DNA of 64,000 bases from Streptomyces mangrovisoli (GTDB taxonomy: Bacteria > Actinomycetota > Actinomycetes > Streptomycetales > Streptomycetaceae), in the NCBI RefSeq assembly GCF_000974985.2, contig NZ_LAVA02000023.1, positions 1 to 64,000 on the forward strand, written 5' to 3'. The notes below the pieces were generated by a model. It did no database searches. It had not been told where the DNA came from and worked only from the letters and a program-made list of their open reading frames with translations. The position numbers were made by a program, and so were the translations under genes. Within the stretch, counting starts at the first letter, position 1; every line of letters begins with the position of its first letter. This document shows positions 7,368-15,797 of the stretch, piece by piece.

Positions 7368-9458
7368 GTGACGCGCAGCGTGTACGTGACCGGGATCGAC
7401 CGAGGCGACGGCCGGCAGGTCGTCGAGCTGGGGGTCATGGAGCTGCTGACCCGGCAGATCGACCGGGTCGGGGTGTTCCGGCCGCTCGTCCACGAGGGCC
7501 CGGACCGGCTGTTCGAGCTGCTGCGGGCCCGCTACCGGCTCTCCCAGGACGCGGCGACGGTCTACGGCATGGACTACCGGGAGGCGTCCGCGCTCCAGGC
7601 CGAGCAGGGCACCGACGAGCTGGTCTCCACCCTCGTCGACCGCTTCCACCTGGTCGCCCGGGACTACGACGTCGTGCTGGTCCTCGGCACCGACTTCGCC
7701 GGCACCCAGCTCCCCGACGAGCTGGCCCTCAACGCCCGGCTCGCCAACGAGTTCGGGGCGTCCGTCATCCCGGTGGTCGGCGGCCGGGGGCAGACCGCGC
7801 AGGACGTGCGGGCCGAGACCCGCAACGCCTACCGCGCCTACGACGGCCTCGGCTGCGACGTCCTCGCGATGATCGTGAACCGGGTGGCCCGGGAGGACCG
7901 GGACGAGATCGCCGAGCGGCTGGACGCCCGGCTGCCGGTGCCGGTCCACGTGCTGCCGGACGAGCCCGCGCTGTCCGCCCCGACGGTCGCGCAGATCGCC
8001 CACGCGCTGGAGGCCCGGGTGGTGCTCGGCGACGACGCGGGGCTCGCCCGGGACGCGCTCGGCTTCGTGTTCGGCGGCGCGATGCTGCCGACCTTCCTGA
8101 AGGCGCTGACCCCGGGCTGTCTGGTCGTCACCCCCGGGGACCGGGCCGACCTGGTGGTGGGGACGCTGGCCGCGCACAGCGCCGGCACCCCGCCCATAGC
8201 CGGTGTGCTGCTCACCCTCGACGAGGTGCCGAACGCCGACATCCTCGCGCTCGCCGACCGGCTCGCGCCCGGCACCCCGCTGCTGTCGGTGCCCGGCAAC
8301 AGCTTTCCGACGGCGGAGCAGTTGTTCTCCCTGGAGGGCAAGCTGAACGCGGCCACCCCGCGCAAGGCGGAGACCGCCCTCGGCCTGTTCGAGCGCCATG
8401 TCGACACCGCCGACCTGCTGAAGCGGGTGTCCGCGCCGAGCAGCGACCGGCTGACGCCGATGATGTTCGAGCACCAGCTGCTGGAGCAGGCCCGCTCCGA
8501 CCGCCGCCGGGTCGTCCTGCCGGAGGGCACCGAGGGGCGCGTCCTGCACGCCGCCGAGGTGCTGCTGCGCCGCGGGGTGTGCGATCTGACCCTGCTCGGA
8601 CCGGTCGACCAGATCCGCAAGAACGCCGCCGACATCGGCATCGACCTGGGCGACGCGCAGCTGATCGACCCGGCCACCAGCGACCTGCGGGACGCGTTCG
8701 CGGAGCGCTACGCGCAGCTGCGCGCCCACAAGGGCGTCACCGTGGAGCTGGCGTACGACGTGGTCTCCGACGTGAACTACTTCGGCACCCTGATGGTGGA
8801 GGAGGGCCTCGCCGACGGCATGGTCTCCGGTTCCGTGCACTCCACCGCGGCCACGATCCGGCCCGCCTTCGAGATCATCAAGACCCGGCCGGGCACGAGG
8901 ATCGTCAGCTCGGTGTTCTTCATGTGCCTCGCCGACAAGGTGCTCGTCTACGGCGACTGCGCGGTCAACCCCGATCCGGACGCCGAGCAGCTCGCCGACA
9001 TCGCGGTGCAGTCGGCGGCCACCGCGCTCAGGTTCGGGGTCGAGCCGCGGATCGCGATGCTGTCGTACTCGACGGGCACCTCCGGGTCCGGCGCCGACGT
9101 GGACAAGGTGCGCCGGGCCACCGAGCTGGTCCGGCAGCGCCGGCCCGACCTGCGGATCGAGGGGCCGATCCAGTACGACGCCGCGGTGGAGCCGACGGTG
9201 GCGGCCACCAAGCTGCCGGAGTCGGAGGTGGCCGGGCAGGCCAGCGTGCTGATCTTCCCGGACCTGAACACCGGCAACAACACCTACAAGGCCGTGCAGC
9301 GCTCGGCCGGGGCGATCGCCGTGGGGCCGGTGCTCCAGGGCCTGCGCAAGCCGGTCAACGACCTGTCCCGGGGCGCGCTCGTGCAGGACATCGTCAACAC
9401 GGTCGCCATCACGGCGATCCAGGCCCAGAACTCCCAGGAGAAGGCGACCGCCCAGTGA
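7368..9458 (+). CDS. pta: Phosphate acetyltransferase (long form)
   Basis: 696 residues, the long three-domain form. The N-terminal P-loop/DRTGG-type region (YVTGIDRGDGRQVVELGVMELL, then the DRTGG-like domain about 210-320) precedes the C-terminal catalytic PTA_PTB domain (about 375-690; LLEQARSDRRRVVLPEG, MVSGSVHSTAATIRPAF, VLIFPDLNTGNNTYKAVQR). It interconverts acetyl-CoA and acetyl phosphate. The GTG at 7368 follows GGAG and fits the family N-terminus; the frame is open further upstream but without protein character. Its stop overlaps the ackA start (GTGA), so the acetate pathway pair is translationally coupled. Confidence 0.96.
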   Translation: MTRSVYVTGIDRGDGRQVVELGVMELLTRQIDRVGVFRPLVHEGPDRLFELLRARYRLSQDAATVYGMDYREASALQAEQGTDELVSTLVDRFHLVARDYDVVLVLGTDFAGTQLPDELALNARLANEFGASVIPVVGGRGQTAQDVRAETRNAYRAYDGLGCDVLAMIVNRVAREDRDEIAERLDARLPVPVHVLPDEPALSAPTVAQIAHALEARVVLGDDAGLARDALGFVFGGAMLPTFLKALTPGCLVVTPGDRADLVVGTLAAHSAGTPPIAGVLLTLDEVPNADILALADRLAPGTPLLSVPGNSFPTAEQLFSLEGKLNAATPRKAETALGLFERHVDTADLLKRVSAPSSDRLTPMMFEHQLLEQARSDRRRVVLPEGTEGRVLHAAEVLLRRGVCDLTLLGPVDQIRKNAADIGIDLGDAQLIDPATSDLRDAFAERYAQLRAHKGVTVELAYDVVSDVNYFGTLMVEEGLADGMVSGSVHSTAATIRPAFEIIKTRPGTRIVSSVFFMCLADKVLVYGDCAVNPDPDAEQLADIAVQSAATALRFGVEPRIAMLSYSTGTSGSGADVDKVRRATELVRQRRPDLRIEGPIQYDAAVEPTVAATKLPESEVAGQASVLIFPDLNTGNNTYKAVQRSAGAIAVGPVLQGLRKPVNDLSRGALVQDIVNTVAITAIQAQNSQEKATAQ

Positions 9459-10762
9459 CCGCCCACCCGTCTCCCGCCTCCGCCCCGAGCGAGGAGCCCC
9501 GCCCGGCCTCTCCCGCCCGGCCGTCCGACACCGGCCCGGCGGACGCGGCGCGCCCGGACCGGCCGGCCCGGGTCCTCGTCCTGAACTCCGGCTCCTCGTC
9601 GGTGAAGTACCAGCTGCTGGACATGCGCGACGGCGCCCGGTTGGCCATGGGGCTCGTCGAGCGGATCGGCGAGCGGACCTCGCGGCTGAAGCACACCCCG
9701 GCGGGCCGGGAGTCCCGGGAGCGCGACGAGCCGATCGCCGACCACGAGGCCGCCCTGAAGGCGGTGGCGCGGGAGCTGGCCGCGGACGGGCTCGGCCTGG
9801 ACTCCCCCGAACTGGCCGCGATCGGGCACCGGGTGGTGCACGGCGGCCGCCGGTTCACCGAGCCGACGGTGATCGACGAGGCGGTGCTCGCGGAGATCGA
9901 GCGGCTGATCCCGGTGGCGCCGCTGCACAACCCGGCGAACCTGACCGGTATCCGCACGGCCCACACGCTCCGCCCCGACCTGCCGCAGGTGGCGGTCTTC
10001 GACACGGCCTTCCACACGACGATGCCGGAGTCGGCGGCGCGCTACGCGATCGACGTGGAGACCGCCGACGCGCACCGTGTGCGGCGCTACGGCTTCCACG
10101 GCACCTCGCACGCGTACGTCTCCCGCGCCACGGCCGAGTTGCTGGGCCGTCGCCCCGAGGACGTGAACGTCATCGTGCTGCACCTGGGCAACGGCGCGTC
10201 CGCGTCCGCCGTGCGCGGCGGGCGGTGCGTGGACACCTCCATGGGGCTGACCCCCTTGGAGGGACTCGTGATGGGTACCCGTTCCGGGGACATGGACCCG
10301 GCCGTCATCTTCCATTTGATGCGCGTTGGGGGAATGTCCGCCGACGAGATCGACACTCTTCTCAACAAGAAGAGCGGCCTGATCGGGTTGTGCGGGGACA
10401 ACGACATGCGGGAAATCCGCCGCAGGGTCGACGAGGGCGACGAACGGGCGGCCCTGGCGTTCGACATCTACATTCACCGGCTGAAAAAGTACATCGGCGC
10501 CTATTACGCGGTGCTCGGCCGGGTGGACGCGCTGGCCTTCACAGCCGGAGTCGGGGAAAACGCGAGCGCCGTGCGGGAGGCTGCGGTCGCGGGCCTGGAG
10601 CAGCTGGGCCTGGCGGTCGACAGCGGGCTGAACGCCGCGCGGGGCGAGGGGCCGCGGCTGATCTCGCCCGCCGGCGCGCGGGTGGCCGTCGCCGTGGTGC
10701 CGACCGACGAGGAACTGGAGATCGCGACACAGACCTACGCACTGGTGGCAAAGAACGGCTGA
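9455..10762 (+). CDS. ackA: Acetate kinase
   Basis: 435 residues. It converts acetyl phosphate plus ADP to acetate plus ATP, completing the Pta-AckA route. The first 35 residues are a Pro/Ala/Ser-rich extension not needed for catalysis; the conserved core starts at RVLVLNSGSSSVKYQLL. Other family motifs are GHRVVHGG, YGFHGTSHAYVS, HLGNGASASAV, DTSMGLTPLEG and TAGVGENA. Start is GTG within the pta stop overlap. About 100 bp separate it from pyk on the same strand. Confidence 0.96.
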   Translation: MTAHPSPASAPSEEPRPASPARPSDTGPADAARPDRPARVLVLNSGSSSVKYQLLDMRDGARLAMGLVERIGERTSRLKHTPAGRESRERDEPIADHEAALKAVARELAADGLGLDSPELAAIGHRVVHGGRRFTEPTVIDEAVLAEIERLIPVAPLHNPANLTGIRTAHTLRPDLPQVAVFDTAFHTTMPESAARYAIDVETADAHRVRRYGFHGTSHAYVSRATAELLGRRPEDVNVIVLHLGNGASASAVRGGRCVDTSMGLTPLEGLVMGTRSGDMDPAVIFHLMRVGGMSADEIDTLLNKKSGLIGLCGDNDMREIRRRVDEGDERAALAFDIYIHRLKKYIGAYYAVLGRVDALAFTAGVGENASAVREAAVAGLEQLGLAVDSGLNAARGEGPRLISPAGARVAVAVVPTDEELEIATQTYALVAKNG

Positions 10763-10861
10763 GCAATACACGGCGGTAACACGCCTGAGCAGAGGCCCGC
10801 CCATTTGTATCTTCCGCCAGACGGAATATTCCGCAGCGAAACAAACCGATAGGATCGCCCC

Positions 10862-12286
10862 ATGCGCCGTTCGAAAATCGTCTGTACTCTCGGCCCCGCG
10901 GTCGACTCCCATGAGCAGTTGGTCTCGCTGATCGAGGCCGGCATGAATGTGGCCCGATTCAACTTCAGCCACGGCACCCACGCCGAGCACCAGGGCCGGT
11001 ACGACCGGGTCCGTGCCGCCTCCAAGGAGACCGGCCGCGCCATCGGCGTCCTCGCCGACCTCCAGGGCCCGAAGATCCGTCTGGAGACCTTCGCCGAGGG
11101 TCCGGTCGAGCTGGAGCGGGGTGACGAGTTCGTCATCACGACGGACGACGTGCCCGGCGACAAGCAGATCTGCGGGACGACCTACAAGGGCCTGCCGGGC
11201 GACGTCAGCCGCGGCGACCAGATCCTCATCAACGACGGCAACGTCGAGCTGAAGGTGCTGGACGTCGAGGGTCCGCGGGTGCGGACGATCGTCATCGAGG
11301 GCGGTGTCGTCTCCGACCACAAGGGCATCAACCTGCCCGGCGCCGCGGTGAACGTGCCCGCGCTGTCCGAGAAGGACATCGAGGACCTCCGCTTCGCCCT
11401 CCGCATGGGCGCCGACCTGGTCGCGCTGTCCTTCGTCCGGGACGCCAAGGACGTGGACGACGTCCACCGGATCATGGACGAGGAGGGCCGCCGGGTCCCC
11501 GTCATCGCCAAGGTGGAGAAGCCGCAGGCGGTGGAGAACATGGAGGACGTCGTGATGGCGTTCGACGGCGTGATGGTCGCCCGTGGCGACCTGGCCGTCG
11601 AGTACCCGCTCGAGAAGGTCCCCATGGTGCAGAAGCGCCTGATCGAGCTGTGCCGGCGCAACGCCAAGCCGGTGATCGTGGCGACCCAGATGATGGAGTC
11701 GATGATCACCAACTCCCGCCCGACCCGCGCCGAGGCGTCCGACGTCGCCAACGCCATCCTGGACGGCGCCGACGCGGTCATGCTGTCCGCCGAGTCCAGC
11801 GTGGGCGCGTACCCGATCGAGACCGTGCGGACGATGTCGAAGATCGTCACCGCGGCCGAGGAGGAGCTGCTCAGCAAGGGTCTCCAGCCGCTGGTGCCGG
11901 GCAAGAAGCCGCGTACGCAGGGTGGTTCGGTCGCGCGCGCCGCGTGCGAGATCGCGGACTTCCTGGGCGCCCGGGGTCTGGTCGCCTTCACCCAGTCCGG
12001 CGACACCGCCCGCCGTCTGTCGCGCTACCGCGCCTCGCAGCCGATCATCGCCTTCACCACCGACGAGGGCACCCGCAACCAGCTGTCGCTGAGCTGGGGC
12101 GTCGAGTCGCACATCGTGCCGTTCGTGTCCAGCACCGACGAGATGGTCGACCTGGTGGACCAGGAGATCACGAAGACCAAGCGCTTCAACGCGGCCGACG
12201 TCGTGATCATCACCGCCGGTTCGCCCCCCGGCGTGGCCGGCACCACCAACATGCTCCGGGTGCACCACCTCGGTGCGGCCAACTGA
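10862..12286 (+). CDS. pyk: Pyruvate kinase
   Basis: 474 residues, complete. It makes pyruvate and ATP from phosphoenolpyruvate and ADP. Visible motifs: MRRSKIVCTLGPA at the start, NFSHGTH, LADLQGPKIR, KVEKPQAVENMEDV, MVARGDLAVEYPLEKVP, and ATQMMESMITNSRPTRAEASDVANA. The C-terminal allosteric domain is present. A TAGGAT hexamer at 10850-10855 ends six bases before the ATG. It can be read as a -10 box of a leaderless transcript, or its AGGA as a ribosome binding site. A strong terminator follows at 12347. Position and length match Pyk2 of S. coelicolor (from memory). Confidence 0.96.
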   Translation: MRRSKIVCTLGPAVDSHEQLVSLIEAGMNVARFNFSHGTHAEHQGRYDRVRAASKETGRAIGVLADLQGPKIRLETFAEGPVELERGDEFVITTDDVPGDKQICGTTYKGLPGDVSRGDQILINDGNVELKVLDVEGPRVRTIVIEGGVVSDHKGINLPGAAVNVPALSEKDIEDLRFALRMGADLVALSFVRDAKDVDDVHRIMDEEGRRVPVIAKVEKPQAVENMEDVVMAFDGVMVARGDLAVEYPLEKVPMVQKRLIELCRRNAKPVIVATQMMESMITNSRPTRAEASDVANAILDGADAVMLSAESSVGAYPIETVRTMSKIVTAAEEELLSKGLQPLVPGKKPRTQGGSVARAACEIADFLGARGLVAFTQSGDTARRLSRYRASQPIIAFTTDEGTRNQLSLSWGVESHIVPFVSSTDEMVDLVDQEITKTKRFNAADVVIITAGSPPGVAGTTNMLRVHHLGAAN

Positions 12287-12346
12287 GCGGAGCCGGACGG
12301 CTCGTGAGGCACCACGGGCCATGAGGTACGGCAACGCGTGAACGGC

Positions 12347-12383
12347 GCTGAGGGCGCCCCCCGGCATGGGGGGCGCCCTCAGC
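12347..12383. terminator. Strong 16-bp hairpin terminator between pyk and a convergent gene
   Basis: GCTGAGGGCGCCCCCC at 12347-12362 pairs perfectly with its complement at 12368-12383 around a 5-nt loop. It lies between two convergent genes (stops at 12286 and 12423), so it probably stops transcription from both sides. Confidence 0.85.
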
Positions 12384-12422
12384 GGTTGTGCGCGGCTCCC
12401 GGACGGGCCTGATGGGTCCCGG

Positions 12423-13751
12423 TCAGCTGTCCGAGGTGTAGACGTGCATCCCGGGCACGTGCAGCGTTCCGCCGAACTGGGCCGCCTGGGTCACCTTCAC
12501 GTTGGTGAAGTAGATCAGCGGGATGTTCAGCGGCGGCGGGTTGTCGGGCGTGAACGTCACCGGGACCAGGCCGAACAGGTTGCCGGAGATGGACTCGGTG
12601 TACATCACCGTGTCGCCGCCCGTGATGGTGGACGTCGAGCCCTTGCCGGCCTGCACGTGGTAGGTCTTGCCGGACTGCTTGTCGTTCACCGTCTGGTGCA
12701 TGTCGCCGATGTCGGTGCCGCCGGAGATGACGTACTTCAGCACCTTCTTGGTGGCGCCGCTGGCCGTCTTCACCTCGACGACGCCCTGGTAGTCGGCGCC
12801 CTTCAGCGTCAGCGAGCTGGCGCTGAGGTACCACGGGTCGTCCGCGACCGGCGTCTTGTTGTCGACGCCGCTCTCGTCGTCCGTGGCCACCGCGCAGTCC
12901 GAGGTGTCCGTGCTCTCGCTCGCGGACGGGCTCGGCGACGCCGTGGACGTGGCCGCGTCCTCGGCCGCCTTGACGGCGTCGGAGGCCGCCTCGGTCGCCG
13001 TGTCGCCGGCGTCCTTGGCGGTGTCGGAGGCCGCCTCGGTGGCCTTGTCGACGGTGTCCTTCACCGTGTCGGAGCCGCTCGAGTCGCCCGACGAGGCGGC
13101 GGAGTCCGAGGACGACGAGTCGCCCGTGGCCGTCGCGGACGGCGTGGCGCTCGCGCTCGCCGAGGCGGTCGAGGTGTCCTTGCCTCCGGTGAGGAGGTCG
13201 CCGATCGCGTCGCCGATGGTGTCGAGCACGTTGCCGCTGCTCGCGGACGCCGACGGGCTCGCGGTCGCGGTGTCGTCCGACGACGAGGAGCCGCCCGACG
13301 AGGACGTGGCCGACGGCGAGGGCGTCGCCTGGTCGTCGGAACCTGAATCCGACGAAGAGGACGAGTCCGAGCCGCCGGACTTCGCGTCCGAGGACTTGGT
13401 GTCCGCCGACTGCGTGTCCGTCGATTCCGAGGCCGAGGCGCTGGGGCTCGGGGACGCGGAGTCGGACGCGGACGGCGACGCCGAGGAGTCGTCGAGCGCG
13501 GCCACGCAGTCCTTGTACTCCTCGGCCTTCTGGCTGTTGGAGGCCGAGGGGCTGCTGTCGGCGGCGGCCCAGGTGGCGGTGAAGCCGAGGCCCATGAGGA
13601 CCGCGGTCGGCATCGCCACCGTGGCTATCGCCTTGCTCGCCGGCATGTGGAACCTGGTGAACAGCGGCTTCTTGGGTGCCGCGTGGCGCGGCCCGGTTCT
13701 CCCACAGGACTCGTCCACATCAGTCCCGTGGGTCACCTCGTCAGCCGGCAC
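12423..13751 (-). CDS. Secreted or membrane-anchored protein with long Ser/Asp/Ala-rich linker
   Basis: 442 residues from the GTG at 13751, which has GGGAGG seven bases upstream; the ATG at 13646 would give 407. Residues about 35-60 (KAIATVAMPTAVLMGLGFTA) form a hydrophobic export signal or anchor. Residues about 80-300 are extreme low complexity (Ser, Asp, Ala, Thr, Pro). The last 140 residues form a compact beta-rich domain (starting DPWYLSASSLTLKGADYQG, ending HVPGMHVYTSDS) with weak similarity in style to the DUF6230 protein two genes upstream. It overlaps the DUF6114 gene by 11 bases. Function unknown; I infer a cell-surface protein whose linker spans the wall. Confidence 0.8.
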   Translation of the reverse strand: MPADEVTHGTDVDESCGRTGPRHAAPKKPLFTRFHMPASKAIATVAMPTAVLMGLGFTATWAAADSSPSASNSQKAEEYKDCVAALDDSSASPSASDSASPSPSASASESTDTQSADTKSSDAKSGGSDSSSSSDSGSDDQATPSPSATSSSGGSSSSDDTATASPSASASSGNVLDTIGDAIGDLLTGGKDTSTASASASATPSATATGDSSSSDSAASSGDSSGSDTVKDTVDKATEAASDTAKDAGDTATEAASDAVKAAEDAATSTASPSPSASESTDTSDCAVATDDESGVDNKTPVADDPWYLSASSLTLKGADYQGVVEVKTASGATKKVLKYVISGGTDIGDMHQTVNDKQSGKTYHVQAGKGSTSTITGGDTVMYTESISGNLFGLVPVTFTPDNPPPLNIPLIYFTNVKVTQAAQFGGTLHVPGMHVYTSDS

Positions 13752-14376
13752 TGTGCCTCCCGTTCGCTCCGTTTGCCGGGCTCGTTCCTGACAGGTCGTG
13801 CGCCTCGCCCACCTCGTCCACGTCGTCGCCCGCGGTCTTGTCCAGGACGACGCCGTCCTGGCCGAAGCCGTCGTGCGCGGTCCCGTCGTGCACGGTCCCG
13901 TCGTGGCCCGCCGCGTCCGGAACGGCCCCGGGGGCGCCGTCCGCGCCCGCACCGAAGCCCTGCACCGCCTGCGGCTCCGGCGCGCGGCCCGGCACCCACG
14001 ACACGGCCATCGCGCCGCCGATGAGGGCGAACAGGAAGCCGATGATGAAGCCGCCGAAGTTGGCGACCGGCAGGGACACCAGGCCCAGCAGGATCGACGC
14101 GACGCCCGCGAAGACGCGTACATGCGTCTGGAACCAGAGGCTGAAGCCCAGGACGACGAGGAGCACGCCGATGATGAGGGAGCCGGCGCCCGCGGTGGTG
14201 GCCAGCGTCATCGTCAGGTAGCCGACATGCAGATGCGCGTACGGGAAGTACATGATCGGTACGCCACCGAGCATGACGAACAGCCCGGCCCAGAACGGCC
14301 GACTGCCCCGCCAGGCGCGGAACTGCCGCCTCCGGCGGGTGAACTGGCCGGGTTCGGCAGAAGTCTCGGCGTTCAT
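13741..14376 (-). CDS. DUF6114 four-helix membrane protein
   Basis: 211 residues. A basic N-terminus (FTRRRRQFRAWRGSRPF) precedes about four transmembrane segments between residues 28 and 130 (FWAGLFVMLGGVPIMYF; MTLATTAGAGSLIIGVLLVVLGF; VFAGVASILLGLVSLPV; GGFIIGFLFALIGGAM), then a polar Asp/Gly-rich cytoplasmic tail. I recognise this as the DUF6114 type found in Streptomyces beside DUF6230 genes. AGGGAG lies before the ATG. It is the middle gene of a three-gene set on the minus strand and overlaps the next gene. It may anchor or export its two secreted neighbours, which is inference. Confidence 0.85.
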   Translation of the reverse strand: MNAETSAEPGQFTRRRRQFRAWRGSRPFWAGLFVMLGGVPIMYFPYAHLHVGYLTMTLATTAGAGSLIIGVLLVVLGFSLWFQTHVRVFAGVASILLGLVSLPVANFGGFIIGFLFALIGGAMAVSWVPGRAPEPQAVQGFGAGADGAPGAVPDAAGHDGTVHDGTAHDGFGQDGVVLDKTAGDDVDEVGEAHDLSGTSPANGANGRHSAG

Positions 14377-14507
14377 GAAACAGCTCCCTGGTGCGGCTGT
14401 GGTGAGGGTGTTACTGGGGTGGAGATGTGGGGGGTTGGTGCAGACGCGCTGAAAATGGGGGGACGGGCGGGGATGCCGAAGAGGCTCCCCCGCCCGTCAA
14501 GGAGTGC

Positions 14508-15137
14508 TTAGTAGCACTCCTTCGCGTCCGTCGAGATCGACATGTGCAGACCGCTCAGCTTGAAGGTCTGGGCGGTGGTCGCCCAGGCCGTCTGCTGCAC
14601 GTTCGTCAGCGTGGCCGAGTCGGCCTGCTGCGAGAACCCGTAGGGGTTCGTCTTGTCGCCCGTGTGGATGCCCGGACCCTTGGCGGCGTCCTTGGCGGCC
14701 ACACCGATGTCGATGTTGGTGAACGTCGCGTCGGCGTTCAGGTCGGCAACATCGATGTAGATGTTGTCGGCCTCGACCGGCTTGTCCGCGCCGGCCTTCA
14801 GGATCAGGCTGACCTTGCCGAACACCGGGATGTTCGGGGTGACCACGGACTGGCACATGTTGTAGATCTTCGCGCTCTTGAACGCGGAGACCGCAACCGG
14901 CTGGATCGCGGAGCTACCGTCGAGCGCGTAGCCCGTGTCGATCGCACCGTACTGCTCGAAGCCGGTGCCCTCGAGCTTGTCGGCCGAGACCTTGAAGGAC
15001 TGGCCGGACACACTGAACGACGCGGCGAGAGCGCCCTGCGCGAGGGCGACACCTATCGCTGCCGTGGCGGCGACGCTGGGCACCATGACCACAGCGAACC
15101 GCTTCCATCTGGTCCCGCCACGCACCTGGGACTCCAT
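14508..15137 (-). CDS. DUF6230 secreted protein
   Basis: 209 residues from the ATG at 15137, preceded by a very strong AGGAGG; the frame is open nine codons further. A signal peptide (RWKRFAVVMVPSVAATAAIGVALAQGALA) ends near residue 37. The mature part is a beta-rich repetitive domain with two Cys (YNMCQSV and the C-terminal KECY). Homologues are sometimes labelled cholesterol esterase, but I see no Ser-His-Asp hydrolase motif, so I treat it as DUF6230 of unknown function. It is first in a cluster with DUF6114 and the linker protein. The strong ribosome binding site suggests high expression. Confidence 0.85.
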   Translation of the reverse strand: MESQVRGGTRWKRFAVVMVPSVAATAAIGVALAQGALAASFSVSGQSFKVSADKLEGTGFEQYGAIDTGYALDGSSAIQPVAVSAFKSAKIYNMCQSVVTPNIPVFGKVSLILKAGADKPVEADNIYIDVADLNADATFTNIDIGVAAKDAAKGPGIHTGDKTNPYGFSQQADSATLTNVQQTAWATTAQTFKLSGLHMSISTDAKECY

Positions 15138-15797
15138 ATTTCCTCCTTCTCGGACGTACATCTCCTGATCCCGGCTCGCCCCTATGAGATGCGGCTCGTC
15201 CGGGCAGGGATGGGAGAAGTGCTACGTCCTCGGGAAGGGGAGCGCCTGCGTCCGGTGGCGCGAAACCGCGCCCGAACTACGGCGATCACCCCCGAGCGAC
15301 AACCACTGGTCGCGCCTGACACACATCACGCACAACCTTGCCGGACAGGCTTCGACCAGAGGACGAAGACCCCCCTGTCCAAGAGCCGGCTCCACTGCCG
15401 CCGGCTCTGCTCGGTGGGGACCCAGGAGATCCCGTTGGCCCGACCGGATGTCGGGGTACGGGAAGGGACCGAGCGTGGCCGATCGTGGTGCATTCTCGCC
15501 GCCCGCACAAGGGGGTTCGTTACTGGCTAGTAACGGCGGGATAACCGCGGGACGACCCATCGGTCTCGAACGGCGACGCTCGGTGGCTTTCGGGGGTGTC
15601 GCAAATCCGTTGATCCTTGGACGGAATAAGACAGAACAACGCCTTCGACTTACTGCAAGTAACAGCGGCCGCGATTACCAAGATTTGGTAAAGCGCGGCC
15701 GCAGTGGGGCGTCGTCGGCAAATCTTTCACTCGGGCACCACATGCCCTGGCGTTTAGCGACTGGTCAGAACCCGGCGCGGACGCCCGGTTCGTCCGC
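15138..15797. other. 660-bp intergenic region upstream of the DUF6230 gene, with palindromes
   Basis: No gene seen. It holds two short palindromes with the same half-site: CGTTACT-4-AGTAACG at 15518-15535 and TTACT-3-AGTAA at 15650-15662. Directly after the second comes a larger hairpin at 15665-15702. The region is about 5-8 percent less GC-rich than the flanking genes by eye. The shared TTACT/AGTAA half-sites look like operators for one regulator, upstream of DUF6230. Confidence 0.5.
15665..15702. terminator. Hairpin downstream of the thioredoxin gene
   Basis: GCGGCCGCG at 15665-15673 pairs with CGCGGCCGC at 15694-15702, and the 20-nt interior contains a second dyad (TACCAA and TTGGTA). 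It lies about 100 bp beyond the thioredoxin stop and could terminate that gene, though no T-run follows. It could instead be a regulatory palindrome belonging to the upstream region of the DUF6230 gene. Confidence 0.45.

Noticed and set aside
9284..12367. Thousand-codon minus-strand frame across ackA and pyk
   Set aside because: Shadow frame opposite two well-conserved enzymes; His/Arg/Val-rich with no motif.
14508..15137. Cholesterol esterase label for the DUF6230 protein
   Set aside because: No GxSxG or other hydrolase motif, and the small beta-rich secreted domain does not resemble an esterase.
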